DNA of 64,000 nucleotides from Peptostreptococcaceae bacterium (GCA_902363255.1 CABIZO010000006.1:175646-239645); one strand, 5' to 3'. Shown: positions 7,981 through 18,009, counted from the stretch's first letter. The notes: generated by a model not told the origin, from the sequence alone. Translations and numbers: made by a program.

Positions 7981-10023
7981 TTATAGCTTTTTAATAATAT
8001 TATTCCTCATACATAGTTTGTAATCTAATGTTTTCTCTTCATTTTTAAATTTAACTTGTACCATATCCCCATCTTTACCCACAATTCTTCCATTTCCAAA
8101 ACTTTTATGGTAAAGTTTATCCCCAATTTTCACACTATTCATCTCTTCTTTTGTGGGATTTTTTATATCATCTAAAAATCTTGATTTATATGATTTTTTA
8201 CCATATTTATTTATAGGAGAGCTCAACGTTAAACTTTCTTCCGCTCTAGTCATACCCACATACATAAGTCTTCTTTCTTCTTCAATTTGTTCATTTTTCT
8301 TTTCATCATCATCAATATCATAAGATTTTTCATGAGGTATGGTTCCTTCATTAATGCCTATAATATACACATATCTGAACTCTAATCCCTTAGCACTATG
8401 CATAGTAGTAAATACTACTCCATCTAACTCTTTTTTATGCTGATTTTGTTCTAATTCTTCTTTAACCTTGTCTATATGAGCTAAATATTCTTCAATAGTT
8501 TCAAAATTAGATGCAGAACTTTCTATCTCATTTAGTATTTCTATTAATCCATTTGTTTTTATTTTTCTATTAACACAATAATCTAAGATGTATTTATCAT
8601 AATCTAAAGTTGTTCTTATATAAGATATGGCATCTTGTGGACATTGATGTTTCAAATAACTTATATCAATATCAAGATCATTTATAGTCTTTACTTGTTT
8701 TGGATGAAGATTACACTTTGTTATTAATGCATTCACAAAATCTTTGTCTTCTTTTATTTGATTTAAATTATCTCGAGATATATACCTAAAAGGTTTATTA
8801 ATTATTCTTATCCAATCTTCATTAGTATGTTGCCTAGCAGCAATTTTTAAATAAGACAATATATCTCTTGCTGCCCAGTGGTCATATATTGTCACTATAG
8901 AATCTTTTATGGTGAAAGGTATTCTCATATCCATAAACACATCTACAAGGGCTCTAGATTGAATATTCGTCCTATAAATCACTGCAAAGTCACTATATTC
9001 TACATAATCCTTTTTAATTTCTTCTAATATTTCTTTTCCAATTTGAATAGCCTCATCTTCTGAGTCCTTTGGTGTAATATAATTTACTATAGCACCTTCT
9101 CCTTGATGACATTTTATAGTTTTATCGTATCTGCTTATATTTTTTTCTATTAATTTATTAGATACGTCAATTATTTCTTTTTTAGATCTGTAGTTTATGT
9201 CTAATAAAATCTTTTCTGTACCTTTGAAGTACTCTTCAAACTGTAATAAAAAGTCTGGTCTAGCCCCTCTAAATCCGTATATACTTTGATCTTCATCCCC
9301 TACAACAAATATATTGTTATTCGGGTTAGCCATTAATTTTAAAACTTCAAATTGAACTCTATTTATATCCTGAAACTCATCTACCAAAATATATTTATAA
9401 ACTTGTCTAACCATCTCTAAAGCTTGTTTATTTTGGCTCAATAAATAATATGTTCTCAGTAACATATCATCAAAATCTATTTTTTTAACCTGCTCTTTAT
9501 ATTCTTCATACATATTGTAAGTATTTATAAACTCGTCTTTTGTTAAAATTTCTGATTCAAAATCTTGTTTATCCATAAGTTCATTTTTAACATAAGAAAT
9601 TTCATTAATAACTTGTCCAACTGTTTCATCATCTTCGCCATTTTCTACTTTTAAATTCTTGAGTATTCCTTTTATAGTGATTCTTTTTGTTTTTTCATCA
9701 AGAATACTGTTCATATCGTATCTTCCAAAATATCTTAAGATTTTATAAAAAACAGCATGAAATGTTCCAAATGTAACTTTATTTATTCTATTATCCTTAC
9801 AAATTTGAAAAGCTCTATTTTGCATTTCCATAGAAGAGTTCTTTGTGAAACTTATGGCTAATATCCTTGCTGGAGGAATATTATTATTTATTATCATATT
9901 CGCTATTCTATAAGTTATAACTCTTGTTTTACCTGAACCTGGCCCAGCCAACACCATGCAAGGTCCATCCACGTGTTCCACTGCTTTCCTTTGATTTTCG
10001 TTTAATTTATCTTTATCGATCAT
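7981..10023 (-). CDS. UvrD/PcrA-family DNA helicase
   Basis: Superfamily 1A 3'-5' helicase. Motif I AGPGSGKTR (K32), motif II VDEFQD, motif III VVGDEDQSIYGFRGA, and the C-terminal TMHSAKGLEF and VGMTRAEE motifs are intact. The last 45 residues (GDKLYHKSFGNGRIVG onward) match the small Tudor-like tail of PcrA, which contacts RNA polymerase in Bacillus. At 680 aa it is somewhat shorter than typical PcrA, so it may be a second, accessory UvrD-like helicase. It stands alone, with repeat R2 just beyond its 3' end. Roles in repair or in clearing replication forks are family inference. Confidence 0.9.
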   Translation of the reverse strand: MIDKDKLNENQRKAVEHVDGPCMVLAGPGSGKTRVITYRIANMIINNNIPPARILAISFTKNSSMEMQNRAFQICKDNRINKVTFGTFHAVFYKILRYFGRYDMNSILDEKTKRITIKGILKNLKVENGEDDETVGQVINEISYVKNELMDKQDFESEILTKDEFINTYNMYEEYKEQVKKIDFDDMLLRTYYLLSQNKQALEMVRQVYKYILVDEFQDINRVQFEVLKLMANPNNNIFVVGDEDQSIYGFRGARPDFLLQFEEYFKGTEKILLDINYRSKKEIIDVSNKLIEKNISRYDKTIKCHQGEGAIVNYITPKDSEDEAIQIGKEILEEIKKDYVEYSDFAVIYRTNIQSRALVDVFMDMRIPFTIKDSIVTIYDHWAARDILSYLKIAARQHTNEDWIRIINKPFRYISRDNLNQIKEDKDFVNALITKCNLHPKQVKTINDLDIDISYLKHQCPQDAISYIRTTLDYDKYILDYCVNRKIKTNGLIEILNEIESSASNFETIEEYLAHIDKVKEELEQNQHKKELDGVVFTTMHSAKGLEFRYVYIIGINEGTIPHEKSYDIDDDEKKNEQIEEERRLMYVGMTRAEESLTLSSPINKYGKKSYKSRFLDDIKNPTKEEMNSVKIGDKLYHKSFGNGRIVGKDGDMVQVKFKNEEKTLDYKLCMRNNIIKKL

Positions 10024-10151
10024 TTTTTACCACCTTGAAGTATTTGTTTATTATTTATAAATTATATTTACTATGATTTCTATTTAATATATGATTAAAT
10101 TAATTTATTCAACGTCTATTATAGTACAAAATTGAAAAAAGGAGAAATATC

Positions 10152-11066
10152 ATGAAAATTATAGAAAAAATTCTTAATGAAGAATTAAATATAGATAATA
10201 GCACCTTTATATTCGACATTGAAACTACAGGACTAAGCCCTAAATTCTGTAAAATTATTTTAATTGGTATTCTATATAATTGCCAAAATAAGACTATAAT
10301 TAAACAATTTTTCGCTGAAAATGAAGATGAAGAAAAAGAAATACTTGATGCTTTTGTTGATAATATTAAGTATTTCAATAAACATATAACTTATAATGGA
10401 CTAGGTTTTGATATAGGTTTTATAAATTATAGATTAAAAAAACATAATATTGATTTTAATTTAAATAAAGAAGATGATTTTGATATTTTTAGATTTATTA
10501 AACAATTTAAAAATCCTTTAGGCTTAGAAGATTGTAGTTTAAGCACAGTTGAAACTCACTTTGGCATACATAGAGATGATATTATAGATGGCGGTGAAAG
10601 TGTAAAATTATATAAGAAATTCCTTGAGGATAATAATCATGAAGTTATGAATACCATACTTTTACATAATTACGAAGATATTTATAATTTAAGTAAACTT
10701 GTAAATATTAAGGATTTAGTAGGACAAAAATTAGAATTATTAGAGTTTAATGTAAATAATCATCAAATTAAAGTTTTTCCTTTAAACTACAAAATAAATG
10801 CAAAGAAACTAAGCATGAATTATTTCATTTTTACTGGAGAGTACAACAATATTTCGATTTATAACGATAATTATTCTATAATATGCCAAGATAACAATAT
10901 TTCTCTAGAAATAAATATCAATAAAGGTGTAGATAGGGACAAAAATACCATATTATTTTATAATTTATCGAAAATCATTCCTCTTAAATTTAATGATGAT
11001 GTTCTAGAGCCGAATATTTATTCTTTATGTAACTTTATAATAAAAAATGAACTTTGTAATATTTAA
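10152..11066 (+). CDS. YprB-like ribonuclease H-fold 3'-5' exonuclease
   Basis: Member of the YprB RNase H-like domain family within the DEDD exonuclease superfamily. The metal-binding residues are visible: D and E in FIFDIETTGLSP (residues about 19-30), D in TYNGLGFDIGF (about 79-89) and D in HNYEDIYNL (about 175-183). The C-terminal 110 residues are unassigned and unlike the Bacillus TPR tail. AAAGGAG stands 8 bp ahead of the ATG. 304 aa. It is transcribed away from the helicase gene. Substrate (DNA or RNA) is unknown from sequence. Confidence 0.8.
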   Translation: MKIIEKILNEELNIDNSTFIFDIETTGLSPKFCKIILIGILYNCQNKTIIKQFFAENEDEEKEILDAFVDNIKYFNKHITYNGLGFDIGFINYRLKKHNIDFNLNKEDDFDIFRFIKQFKNPLGLEDCSLSTVETHFGIHRDDIIDGGESVKLYKKFLEDNNHEVMNTILLHNYEDIYNLSKLVNIKDLVGQKLELLEFNVNNHQIKVFPLNYKINAKKLSMNYFIFTGEYNNISIYNDNYSIICQDNNISLEININKGVDRDKNTILFYNLSKIIPLKFNDDVLEPNIYSLCNFIIKNELCNI

Positions 11067-11073
11067 ATATAAT

Positions 11074-11114
11074 AAAATACTATGCTTTTATCTTTTATAA
11101 AAGCATAGTATTTT
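11074..11114. terminator. Bidirectional terminator
   Basis: Perfect 18-bp stem AAAATACTATGCTTTTAT / ATAAAAGCATAGTATTTT with a 5-nt loop, between convergent genes. Confidence 0.85.
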
Positions 11115-11162
11115 ATAGTTTGTAGAATTTTACTATTTTCATACTAAATATATTAATATTTT

Positions 11163-11924
11163 TTATGAAAAACTAACCTTTATACTTCTATACAAATCTA
11201 TGATGCTTGTAGGATATTCCCTTATCATATAGTACATTCTGCTAGACAAGCTACTTATTGAGCATAAACCTTCATTATCTACTCCCAAAATGCTAGCTAT
11301 AAATCTTCCCCTAAATAAATGATAATCACTAGTAACAATCAATGCTTTATTTCCCAAATTCAAATTTTTCATTATAGATTTACTAAATATTATATTTTCT
11401 AAAGTTGTAGTTGCCTTATCTTCCAATATTATATTATTTCTATTTACTCCATTTCCCACCAAATATTCCTTCATTGCTGATGCTTCAGTCATTATCTCAT
11501 CTTTACCTTGACCACCAGATACAATTATATTCATATGTTTATTTTTATTGTAATATTCAATAGCTTTATCTAATCTTAATTTTAGAGTCTTAGATACTCC
11601 ATCTTTATTTACTTTTGCCCCTAAAACTATCATTACATCTACATTATCTACAGTATTTACATCCTTAGTTTTATATATATTTAGAAGAATTGCACTTTGT
11701 AAAAATATAAATGATGTTATAAATAAAATCATTATCACTTTATAAGTTTTATATATTACTTTTGTATATTTGTTTTCATAGGCAATATTCTTAGCACTTA
11801 TTAATATGTATATAAGTATCATTGATACAATTATAAATACTGTAGAAAAGCTCAATCCCCATTCAAATAAGGCTAATATAATTGGAATACTTAATATTAT
11901 AAGTAACTTTACATTTTTATTCAC
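11163..11924 (-). CDS. DUF218 (YdcF/SanA-like) membrane protein
   Basis: About three N-terminal membrane segments (residues about 1-75) are followed by a DUF218 domain with the signatures MIVLGAKVNKDGVSKTL, IIVSGGQGKDE, EDKATTTLENI and VTSDYHLFRG. Relatives (SanA, YdcF, ElyC) are envelope-associated and some act in cell-wall or vancomycin-sensitivity phenotypes; the reaction is not established. The start is a GTG at 11922-11924, preceded by GGGAGG. 253 aa. It is probably a single-gene unit, since a terminator-like hairpin separates it from the CPBP gene upstream. Confidence 0.85.
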   Translation of the reverse strand: MNKNVKLLIILSIPIILALFEWGLSFSTVFIIVSMILIYILISAKNIAYENKYTKVIYKTYKVIMILFITSFIFLQSAILLNIYKTKDVNTVDNVDVMIVLGAKVNKDGVSKTLKLRLDKAIEYYNKNKHMNIIVSGGQGKDEIMTEASAMKEYLVGNGVNRNNIILEDKATTTLENIIFSKSIMKNLNLGNKALIVTSDYHLFRGRFIASILGVDNEGLCSISSLSSRMYYMIREYPTSIIDLYRSIKVSFS

Positions 11925-11993
11925 CCTCGTCCTCCCTTACAATAAGCTGTTATCTTTTATTTGCAGTCAATTATAGCATACTATATTATAATT

Positions 11994-12043
11994 AAAAAAG
12001 GAGTTATCTAATGAATATTTTATTTTTCATCAAATATCTCCTT
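11994..12043 (-). terminator. Terminator after the CPBP gene
   Basis: Imperfect stem AAGGAG.TAT...TTCAT / ATGAA...ATA.CTCCTT with a U tract on the minus strand, 10 bp after the CPBP stop. Confidence 0.65.
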
Positions 12044-12052
12044 AAATCTAAT

Positions 12053-12958
12053 TTAATTATTTATTATTACTTCTTTCTCAAATGGATTTTCTATTTTTCC
12101 TACCTTTATATAACAGTAGATTCCAACTAATATAAATATACATCCTCCTATTATACCCGTTGGTGATGGTCCTATGAAAGGATTTGCAGTTCCTTTACAT
12201 ATCATTAGACCGAATCCTGCAAAAGCATTCATTGCACTATGCGCTATACCTGCTGGAATAACACTTTTTGTTTTTATAGTCAAATATGAAAGATAAGATC
12301 CAACAAATATACAGAATACTATCATTGCAAATATTCCTAACCAAGGTGCCCCTACATATCCTGTTCCATAATTATGCCCCATTGCAATTATAGGAGCATG
12401 CCATATACCCCATATAATACCACTTATAATTATCGATTTTTTTACAGATAATTGTTTACAAAGTTTTTGAAGTAAATAACCTCTCCAACCTATCTCTTCA
12501 CCTAGGGTAAATATAATATTTATTATTGGTCCTATTAATATGGCTTGAGCGAACTGAACAATCAAAACTATCTTTGCATCTACATCTATACCTTGGCTTT
12601 GTAATAAATCATTAAGTGAAATCAAATTCAAATCTAACATCTTGGGAAAAATCATAAAAAATACTATTCCACCTAAAATTATAAAAACATTAGTCATAAA
12701 GTAAGCAGTTAGATAATATTTCATATTTTTCTTGAATCTAGGTTTTAGATACATATTTTTAAAACCTTCTTTAGTTAATAATCTTGTTAATATGGATGAT
12801 AGTGTTGGTATTAGCATAAGAACCGATAATATGATTAAACTATTTGTCGATCCATATTTATCTCCTGTCAATGGTATGATAGCAGTCCATCCCCATGAAA
12901 GTATAAAAACTACACTGATAAAAATATATAGTCTTTTTTTATCAATATTTTTTTCCAC
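12053..12958 (-). CDS. CPBP-family intramembrane metalloprotease
   Basis: Polytopic membrane protein (about eight hydrophobic segments, 301 aa) of the CPBP/Abi family, related to Rce1. The glutamate motif EEIGWRGYLL (residues about 155-164), the histidine motif WGIWHAPI (about 184-191) and HSAMN (about 240) form the expected metal site. Family members process membrane peptides, give self-immunity to bacteriocins or act in signalling; none is indicated by the neighbours. AGGAGATG precedes the ATG. It appears to be a single transcription unit. Confidence 0.88.
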   Translation of the reverse strand: MEKNIDKKRLYIFISVVFILSWGWTAIIPLTGDKYGSTNSLIILSVLMLIPTLSSILTRLLTKEGFKNMYLKPRFKKNMKYYLTAYFMTNVFIILGGIVFFMIFPKMLDLNLISLNDLLQSQGIDVDAKIVLIVQFAQAILIGPIINIIFTLGEEIGWRGYLLQKLCKQLSVKKSIIISGIIWGIWHAPIIAMGHNYGTGYVGAPWLGIFAMIVFCIFVGSYLSYLTIKTKSVIPAGIAHSAMNAFAGFGLMICKGTANPFIGPSPTGIIGGCIFILVGIYCYIKVGKIENPFEKEVIINN

Positions 12959-13065
12959 TTTAATTCATCTCCTTTATTTTTACCTATTAAATTTAAAAAT
13001 TCCTTGAAAAATTTATGTTTCCCATATCACTCACCCCTTTACTTATTTTATGATTTAAGTATAAT

Positions 13066-13128
13066 AAAAAAACATCAGTTGACACAATGGAGGTATGATT
13101 GATTTTCCATTCATCGTGTCAACTGATG
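13066..13128 (-). terminator. Terminator after the ClC transporter gene
   Basis: Long hairpin with perfect 13-bp arms CATCAGTTGACAC / GTGTCAACTGATG and inner AATGGA / TCCATT, followed on the minus strand by seven U residues. Confidence 0.85.
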
Positions 13129-13142
13129 GTATACTTTACCTA

Positions 13143-14708
13143 TTAAATTGTTGCAGCCATATCAGATATATCTTCTAACATATAAGAAGCATGATCTTCA
13201 TTCGTCATTATGACTAATAAGTCTCCTGCATAAATCTTCGTATCCCCCCTAGGTAAAATTTCTTTTTCACCTCTGTGTATTGATACTACTAAACAATCTT
13301 CCGGCCATTTTACATCTTTTATTTCTTTATCATCCAATTCACTATATATTTGTACTGATATTTCTATTAGAGTTTTCTTTCCTGCTCTTCCTTCATACTT
13401 ATTTATACCTTTGGATAAAATTCTACTTAATAAACTTTCATAAATTGGTTCAGAATTTAAAATATCTGAAGTTAATTGAGATACTATTACTACTACCGCT
13501 AAAGATAACAAATGATTTAGAGATCCTGTCATCTCTGAAATTAATAATATAGCTGTAATAGGTGCTTTTACTATAGAAGCAAAATGTCCTGCCATTGCTA
13601 ACACTATAAAGTTTACTATATACATATCTGGTATACCCAAGTATTTCACAAAAACTAATCCTACAAAATTACCAACAAGAGCTCCTAGCACTAATAGCGG
13701 AAAAAATATTCCTCCTGGTGCTCCAGATCCAAAACAAACAAAGGTAAACAAAAATTTAACTACTATTAGTGTAAATAAAAATATAAGAGTAAAATTACTC
13801 TCTTTTAATGCCATAATTAAATCATGACCCCCACCCAATACTATAGGAAAAGTTATACCTACTATTCCCGTTATAACAAAAGGAATTACGCATTTCATTT
13901 CTGTACTTGTATTTAATTTCTTATATAAATCCTGTGTTTTTAAAAGGCCACTACTAAATATAACTCCACTAATTCCTATTACTATACCTAAAATTATAAG
14001 ACCCCAATAATATTTTAAAGGTAAAGAATTTAATTGTGAAAAATATAAAGATGGGGTCATTCCAAAAAAGTTTTTAGAAACAAAATCCGCCATTAGAGAT
14101 GCTATCATAGCTGATACTAACACTAAAGATGAAAAATTCTTATGTGTTTCCTCTAAAGAGAACATAACTCCTGATATTGGTGCATTAAAAGCTGCTGAAA
14201 GTCCTGCACTTGCTCCACTCGTAATTAAATATTTTTTCTCGTTATCTAGTTTTTTAGTTTTCTCAGAAATACCTTCTCCCATACAGGCTCCCATTTGAAC
14301 CGATGGTCCCTCTCTTCCAAGAGAAAGCCCTGCACCTAAACAAATTAATCCACCTATAAATTTATACACTAATACATTAAACCAATTTTGTTTTAAATTT
14401 CTAGTTAATATACCTTCTACTTGTGGTATACCACTACCACTAATCATAGGTTCTTTATCTACCATTTTTCCAACTACAAATCCAAGAGCTATCAAAATTA
14501 TAAATAATATAGGTATTAAAATATAGTTTTCACTAGCTTTTTCATAAAAATTTATAAATACAGGACTAAGCGTTGATAATATAATTCTGTGTATAACAAT
14601 TATAATTCCTACTACAATTCCTACTATCAAAGAATCTAAAATCAACCTGTATTTTAGTTTTTCTAATCTTTTTAACATTACGTCAATCCTATCCGTTTTC
14701 CTATTCAT
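13143..14708 (-). CDS. ClC-family chloride transporter with TrkA-C domain
   Basis: The chloride-selectivity motifs are present in order: GSGIPQ (residues about 95-100), GREGPSVQ with the gating glutamate (about 131-138) and GAPGGIFFP (about 329-337). The gating glutamate favours a Cl-/H+ exchanger rather than a passive channel. After about 430 residues of membrane domain, the C-terminal 80 residues form a TrkA-C (RCK_C) domain (LPRGDTKIYAGDLLVIM), a ligand-binding regulatory module. 521 aa. It is divergent from the Na+/H+ antiporter gene 152 bp away; a joint role in ion or acid homeostasis is plausible but inferred. Confidence 0.92.
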   Translation of the reverse strand: MNRKTDRIDVMLKRLEKLKYRLILDSLIVGIVVGIIIVIHRIILSTLSPVFINFYEKASENYILIPILFIILIALGFVVGKMVDKEPMISGSGIPQVEGILTRNLKQNWFNVLVYKFIGGLICLGAGLSLGREGPSVQMGACMGEGISEKTKKLDNEKKYLITSGASAGLSAAFNAPISGVMFSLEETHKNFSSLVLVSAMIASLMADFVSKNFFGMTPSLYFSQLNSLPLKYYWGLIILGIVIGISGVIFSSGLLKTQDLYKKLNTSTEMKCVIPFVITGIVGITFPIVLGGGHDLIMALKESNFTLIFLFTLIVVKFLFTFVCFGSGAPGGIFFPLLVLGALVGNFVGLVFVKYLGIPDMYIVNFIVLAMAGHFASIVKAPITAILLISEMTGSLNHLLSLAVVVIVSQLTSDILNSEPIYESLLSRILSKGINKYEGRAGKKTLIEISVQIYSELDDKEIKDVKWPEDCLVVSIHRGEKEILPRGDTKIYAGDLLVIMTNEDHASYMLEDISDMAATI

Positions 14709-14860
14709 ATCTTATTCCTCCTATGACTATTTTAATTATGTTTTTGTTAAAAAACAAGTTTAATAAAATATGAAAATTATTTCATTAACATATCTATATA
14801 AATAAGCTTTTTACAAATAATAATTTTAATAGAAAATAATTATTTTACGGAGGTAAAACT

Positions 14861-16099
14861 ATGGGTGATACAAATATAGTAGTAGTTAGCGCCAACGAAT
14901 TACTTCTTCTAATGGCTTCCATTATTATTCTTGGTATTATCGGTGGCTTTATAGGAGAAAAATTAAGAATACCAGATGTGGTTATTTACTTACTTTTTGG
15001 AGTTGCATTTGGCCCTATTTTTTTTAATATGGTTAATATAGATTCATACCCTATTGCAAACGAATTAATTTTAACTTTCGGCTCAGCTTTTATACTTTAT
15101 GAAGGCGGAAGAGAAATTAAATTAAAAATTTTAAATAAAGTTAAAATAACAGTTTTTATGTTGGCATCCTTAGGAGTATTCATAACTGCTGGTATTGTTG
15201 CAGTAGGAGCTTTCTACATATTAAAACTACCAATACCAACAAGTATTCTTCTAGGGTCCATTGTTGCATCTACTGACCCAGCAAGTTTGATTCCTGTTTT
15301 TAAACAAGTATCAATCCGAAAATTATTAAAACAAACAATAATAAGTGAATCTGCATTTAACGATGCTTTCGGTGCCATATTATTTTCTACCGTGTTGGCT
15401 GGAGTTACTATGACTCAAGAAACTAATTTAAGCCAAAGTGCTTTAAATCTAGTATTTATGATTTTTGTTGGTTTAATAGTTGGTATAGGAGTAGCACTTA
15501 TAGGTGTAGCTTTATCATCTAACAAACAATACGGCATTTTCAATAAATACGCACCTATAATTTCATTAGTAATTGCAATTCTTGCTTATGAAATTTCTGA
15601 AGAGTTAGGTGGTAGTGGATATATGTCTGTTTTTATTGCTGGATTAGTTGCTGGTAATAAGAAAACCTTCCATCTTTGGATTGATGATGAACCTTATATT
15701 GAAGGCGTTCATTTTAGAGAATGTATAGCTACTATATCTAGAATGGCTATTTTTATCGTTTTAGGTACTCATTTAGATTTGAATTCTTTAATAAAGTACG
15801 GTTGGAAATCATTACTTGTCGTTTTGATTCTTATATTTATAGCTAGACCGCTCGTAGTATTAATCTGTACTGCCTTTGATAAAAAAGCAAATTGGAGTTG
15901 GAATGAAAAATTATTTATGATGTGGATCAGAGAAACCGGTGTTATTCCTGCTGCCTTATCAGGTATTGTAGTATCAAACAGGGTTCCTGGTTATGAAATT
16001 ATATCATCTACTGTATTTATGGCAATAGTCATAACACTTTTAGTTCAAGCCAGTTCAACTGGTATAGTTGCAAAGAAATTAAATGTTTTAGAGGAATAA
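14861..16099 (+). CDS. CPA1-family Na+(K+)/H+ antiporter
   Basis: Twelve-segment transporter of the NhaP/CPA1 type, 412 aa. The conserved ASTDPASLIPVF motif (residues about 143-154) and the ion-binding SESAFNDAFGA (about 168-178) are intact, and the ND pair points to electroneutral exchange. There is no C-terminal regulatory domain, since the protein ends with the last membrane segment and a short tail. ACGGAGGTAAAACT stands before the ATG. It is divergent from the ClC gene, and the tRNA-Ser gene follows in the opposite direction. Confidence 0.9.
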   Translation: MGDTNIVVVSANELLLLMASIIILGIIGGFIGEKLRIPDVVIYLLFGVAFGPIFFNMVNIDSYPIANELILTFGSAFILYEGGREIKLKILNKVKITVFMLASLGVFITAGIVAVGAFYILKLPIPTSILLGSIVASTDPASLIPVFKQVSIRKLLKQTIISESAFNDAFGAILFSTVLAGVTMTQETNLSQSALNLVFMIFVGLIVGIGVALIGVALSSNKQYGIFNKYAPIISLVIAILAYEISEELGGSGYMSVFIAGLVAGNKKTFHLWIDDEPYIEGVHFRECIATISRMAIFIVLGTHLDLNSLIKYGWKSLLVVLILIFIARPLVVLICTAFDKKANWSWNEKLFMMWIRETGVIPAALSGIVVSNRVPGYEIISSTVFMAIVITLLVQASSTGIVAKKLNVLEE

Positions 16100-16193
16100 A
16101 TAGTTATAAATATTATATTTATTTTTAATTTAAGCTCATTCTTACATGTGTCTAATATATTAATATAAAAAGTATTAATTGATAAATGTTTAT

Positions 16194-16229
16194 AAAAAAA
16201 GACTATGGAATAATTTCCATAGTCTTTTT
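16194..16229 (-). terminator. Terminator of the tRNA-Ser transcript
   Basis: Stem AAAAAGACTATGGAAA-like arms (AGACTATGGAA / TTCCATAGTCT) with U tract on the minus strand, starting 4 bp after the CCA end of the tRNA. Confidence 0.8.
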
Positions 16230-16232
16230 GAT

Positions 16233-16325
16233 TGGCGGAGAAGGAGGGATTCGAACCCTCGCACCGGTTTAATCCAGCCTAATCCCTTAGCAGGGGATCC
16301 TCTTGAGCCACTTGAGTACTTCTCC
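16233..16325 (-). tRNA. tRNA-Ser (anticodon GCU)
   Basis: Acceptor arms GGAGAAG / CTTCTCC pair perfectly, with discriminator G and an encoded CCA. The anticodon arm is TCCC-CTGCTAA-GGGA, giving anticodon GCU for AGC/AGU codons. A long variable arm (class II), as expected for serine, lies between it and the T arm (GAGGGTTCGAATCCCTC). 93 nt including CCA. A spurious plus-strand ORF runs across it. Confidence 0.95.
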
Positions 16326-16395
16326 AATACTATTTCATTATATTATATGAAAACCTTTGTGTCAACTATTGTAACTATAAAATGTTATTTGTATT

Positions 16396-16403
16396 TAAAA
16401 TTT
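16396..16403. repeat. Left 8-bp target-site duplication of the IS1595-family element
   Basis: TAAAATTT directly abuts the left terminal inverted repeat and is identical to 31907-31914. Confidence 0.9.
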
Positions 16404-16490
16404 GGCTATGTTTTAATTTAGTGTTGAAAATAGATATTTTTATACATTTAGGTTATAATAGAGATATATTAATGTTTAGGAGGTTGTAGG

Positions 16491-16864
16491 ATGCCAAGTA
16501 TAAAGTCTATATTAACAGATATACAAACATTACCGTTGAATCAAGTAGAAGAGTTACTATCTTATTTGGAAGAATTTCTTGTATCAAACTCTCAAGTAGA
16601 ACAAATTTATGAAGATGTCAAAGAGTTTAGATTTTCTAAGGGAAAGGTATGTCCTCACTGTAGCTCTGAGTTAATATCAAAAAATGGTAAATATAATGGT
16701 AAACAAAGATATATCTGTAAAGATTGTAAAAGGACTTTTACTGATTTTACAAACTCTGCCGTATATAGAAGTAAAAAATCATTAGATAAGTGGCTTAAAT
16801 ATGCAAAATGTATGATTATGGGCTTATCAATAAGAAAATCTGCTAAAATTGTAGGCATTAATAT
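16491..16864 (+). pseudogene. IS1595-family transposase, N-terminal part
   Basis: Encodes the zinc-ribbon/helix-turn-helix front of an ISXO2-like transposase. Paired CPHC and CKDC motifs (residues about 54-76) form the zinc ribbon, followed by RSKKSLDKWLKYAKCM. AGGAGG precedes the ATG. The homologous sequence stops at GINI (16864); the next three codons and the TAA come from the invading transposon. The rest of the gene resumes in the same frame at 30680. The interrupted gene cannot make active enzyme as it stands. Confidence 0.9.
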
Positions 16865-16939
16865 TTATCAAGAGTAAGTTTTTAAAAATGTTATAAAAAC
16901 TTGATTTCAACATATTATATATGTGTAATATGTTAATAT

Positions 16940-16975
16940 AAAAAATCCATTCGATATATAATCAAATGAATTTTT
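16940..16975 (-). terminator. Terminator-like hairpin near the transposon left end
   Basis: Imperfect stem AAAAATCCATT / AATGAATTTTT with U tract on the minus strand, downstream of the gene at 16990. An adjacent perfect repeat, AACATATTA / TAATATGTT (16909-16934), may instead relate to the transposon end. Confidence 0.5.
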
Positions 16976-16989
16976 AAGTTCGTAATATA

Positions 16990-17343
16990 TTAATATTGTG
17001 ATTTATTAATACTATCTTTTCCTCTATTTTTAAACTTTGAAATTAACACACCGAATATATATCCTAAAGTATATACTACTCCATAATATATTAAGTATAT
17101 ATTTGCAGAATCATTTAGCATTACTAAAATTACGACTAAAAATACAGAAAGTGATATAACTAATGGTATTATAAAATTTTTACTTTTTATAGAACATAGC
17201 ATTCCTTCTATGAAAAAAGATAATGGTACAATCCCTACCAATCCAATTATAAATAATCCCTTTAAATTAAAAACACTTCCTAAAATAAATACTATAAACA
17301 TAGTTATTATAGGTATGAAATTCCCTAATTTATATTTTTTCAT
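16990..17343 (-). CDS. Small hydrophobic membrane protein, unknown
   Basis: 117 aa with four predicted membrane segments and a basic C-terminal tail (SKFKNRGKDSINKSQY). I do not recognise a family. The start at 17343 is chosen because AGGAGGG lies 8 bp upstream of that ATG; an in-frame ATG 16 codons earlier has no ribosome site. It is the outermost cargo gene of the Tn554-like element. Function unknown. Confidence 0.6.
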   Translation of the reverse strand: MKKYKLGNFIPIITMFIVFILGSVFNLKGLFIIGLVGIVPLSFFIEGMLCSIKSKNFIIPLVISLSVFLVVILVMLNDSANIYLIYYGVVYTLGYIFGVLISKFKNRGKDSINKSQY

Positions 17344-17529
17344 CTTATATACCCTCCTTTTTAATCCAAGTACTGAGACATTACTTCGCACTTTATAACA
17401 ATTGCGACTTAATTTATATTATCTTTCCCTTCGTTGGCATTTTCTTTTCCTTTTCTAAATCCATACTCAAACACATGAAAAAACGAGAACAACCTTAGTC
17501 ATTCTCATCTCTACAAACTGGAAATTGTA

Positions 17530-18009
17530 TTATTCTGCAAGCTTTGTAAGTGTATCTCCTGCAATACGATAAACTGTCCAATCTGACATTGGCTCAGCTC
17601 CCAATGATAAATAGAAATCTATACTTGGTTTGTTCCAGTCAAGACACCACCATTCTAGTCTTCCACAACCACGTTCTACTGCAATTGCAGCAAGCTTCTT
17701 CAAAATTGCTTTACCATATCCTTTTCCACGACAATCTGGTTTTACGTACAAATCTTCCAAATAGATACCAGAACGCCCTAAGAAAGTAGAAAAATTATGG
17801 AAGAATAAAGCAAAGCCAATCTCTTTTCCATCTTCAAGGGCAAAAATAACCTCCGCCTTTTGCTTATCAAAAATCCATGTTTCAAGTGTAGTCTCATCAG
17901 CAACTACTTCGTCTAACATTTTTTCATAATCTGCAAGTTCTTTTATAAACTGAAGAATCAACGCTGTGTCCTTACGTTCTGCATTTCTAAATGTTAATTT
18001 ATTATCCAT
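17530..18009 (-). CDS. GNAT-family N-acetyltransferase
   Basis: 159-aa GCN5-related acetyltransferase resembling the diamine acetyltransferase branch. Motif A, with the acetyl-CoA pyrophosphate loop, is LYVKPDCRGKGYGKAILKKL (residues about 91-110), and the catalytic-region tyrosine lies in SIDFYLSLGA. The start at 18009 has GGGGGA 5 bp ahead; an ATG four codons earlier is too close to its GAGG. Base composition is visibly richer in G and C than its neighbours, a sign of separate transfer. It follows the broken HAD gene by 21 bp, so the two were one operon. Confidence 0.85.
   Translation of the reverse strand: MDNKLTFRNAERKDTALILQFIKELADYEKMLDEVVADETTLETWIFDKQKAEVIFALEDGKEIGFALFFHNFSTFLGRSGIYLEDLYVKPDCRGKGYGKAILKKLAAIAVERGCGRLEWWCLDWNKPSIDFYLSLGAEPMSDWTVYRIAGDTLTKLAE

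Noticed and set aside
16179..16421. Plus-strand open frame of 80 codons
   Set aside because: It lies across the tRNA-Ser gene on the other strand; its RRRRDSNPRTG segment is the familiar false translation of a tRNA.
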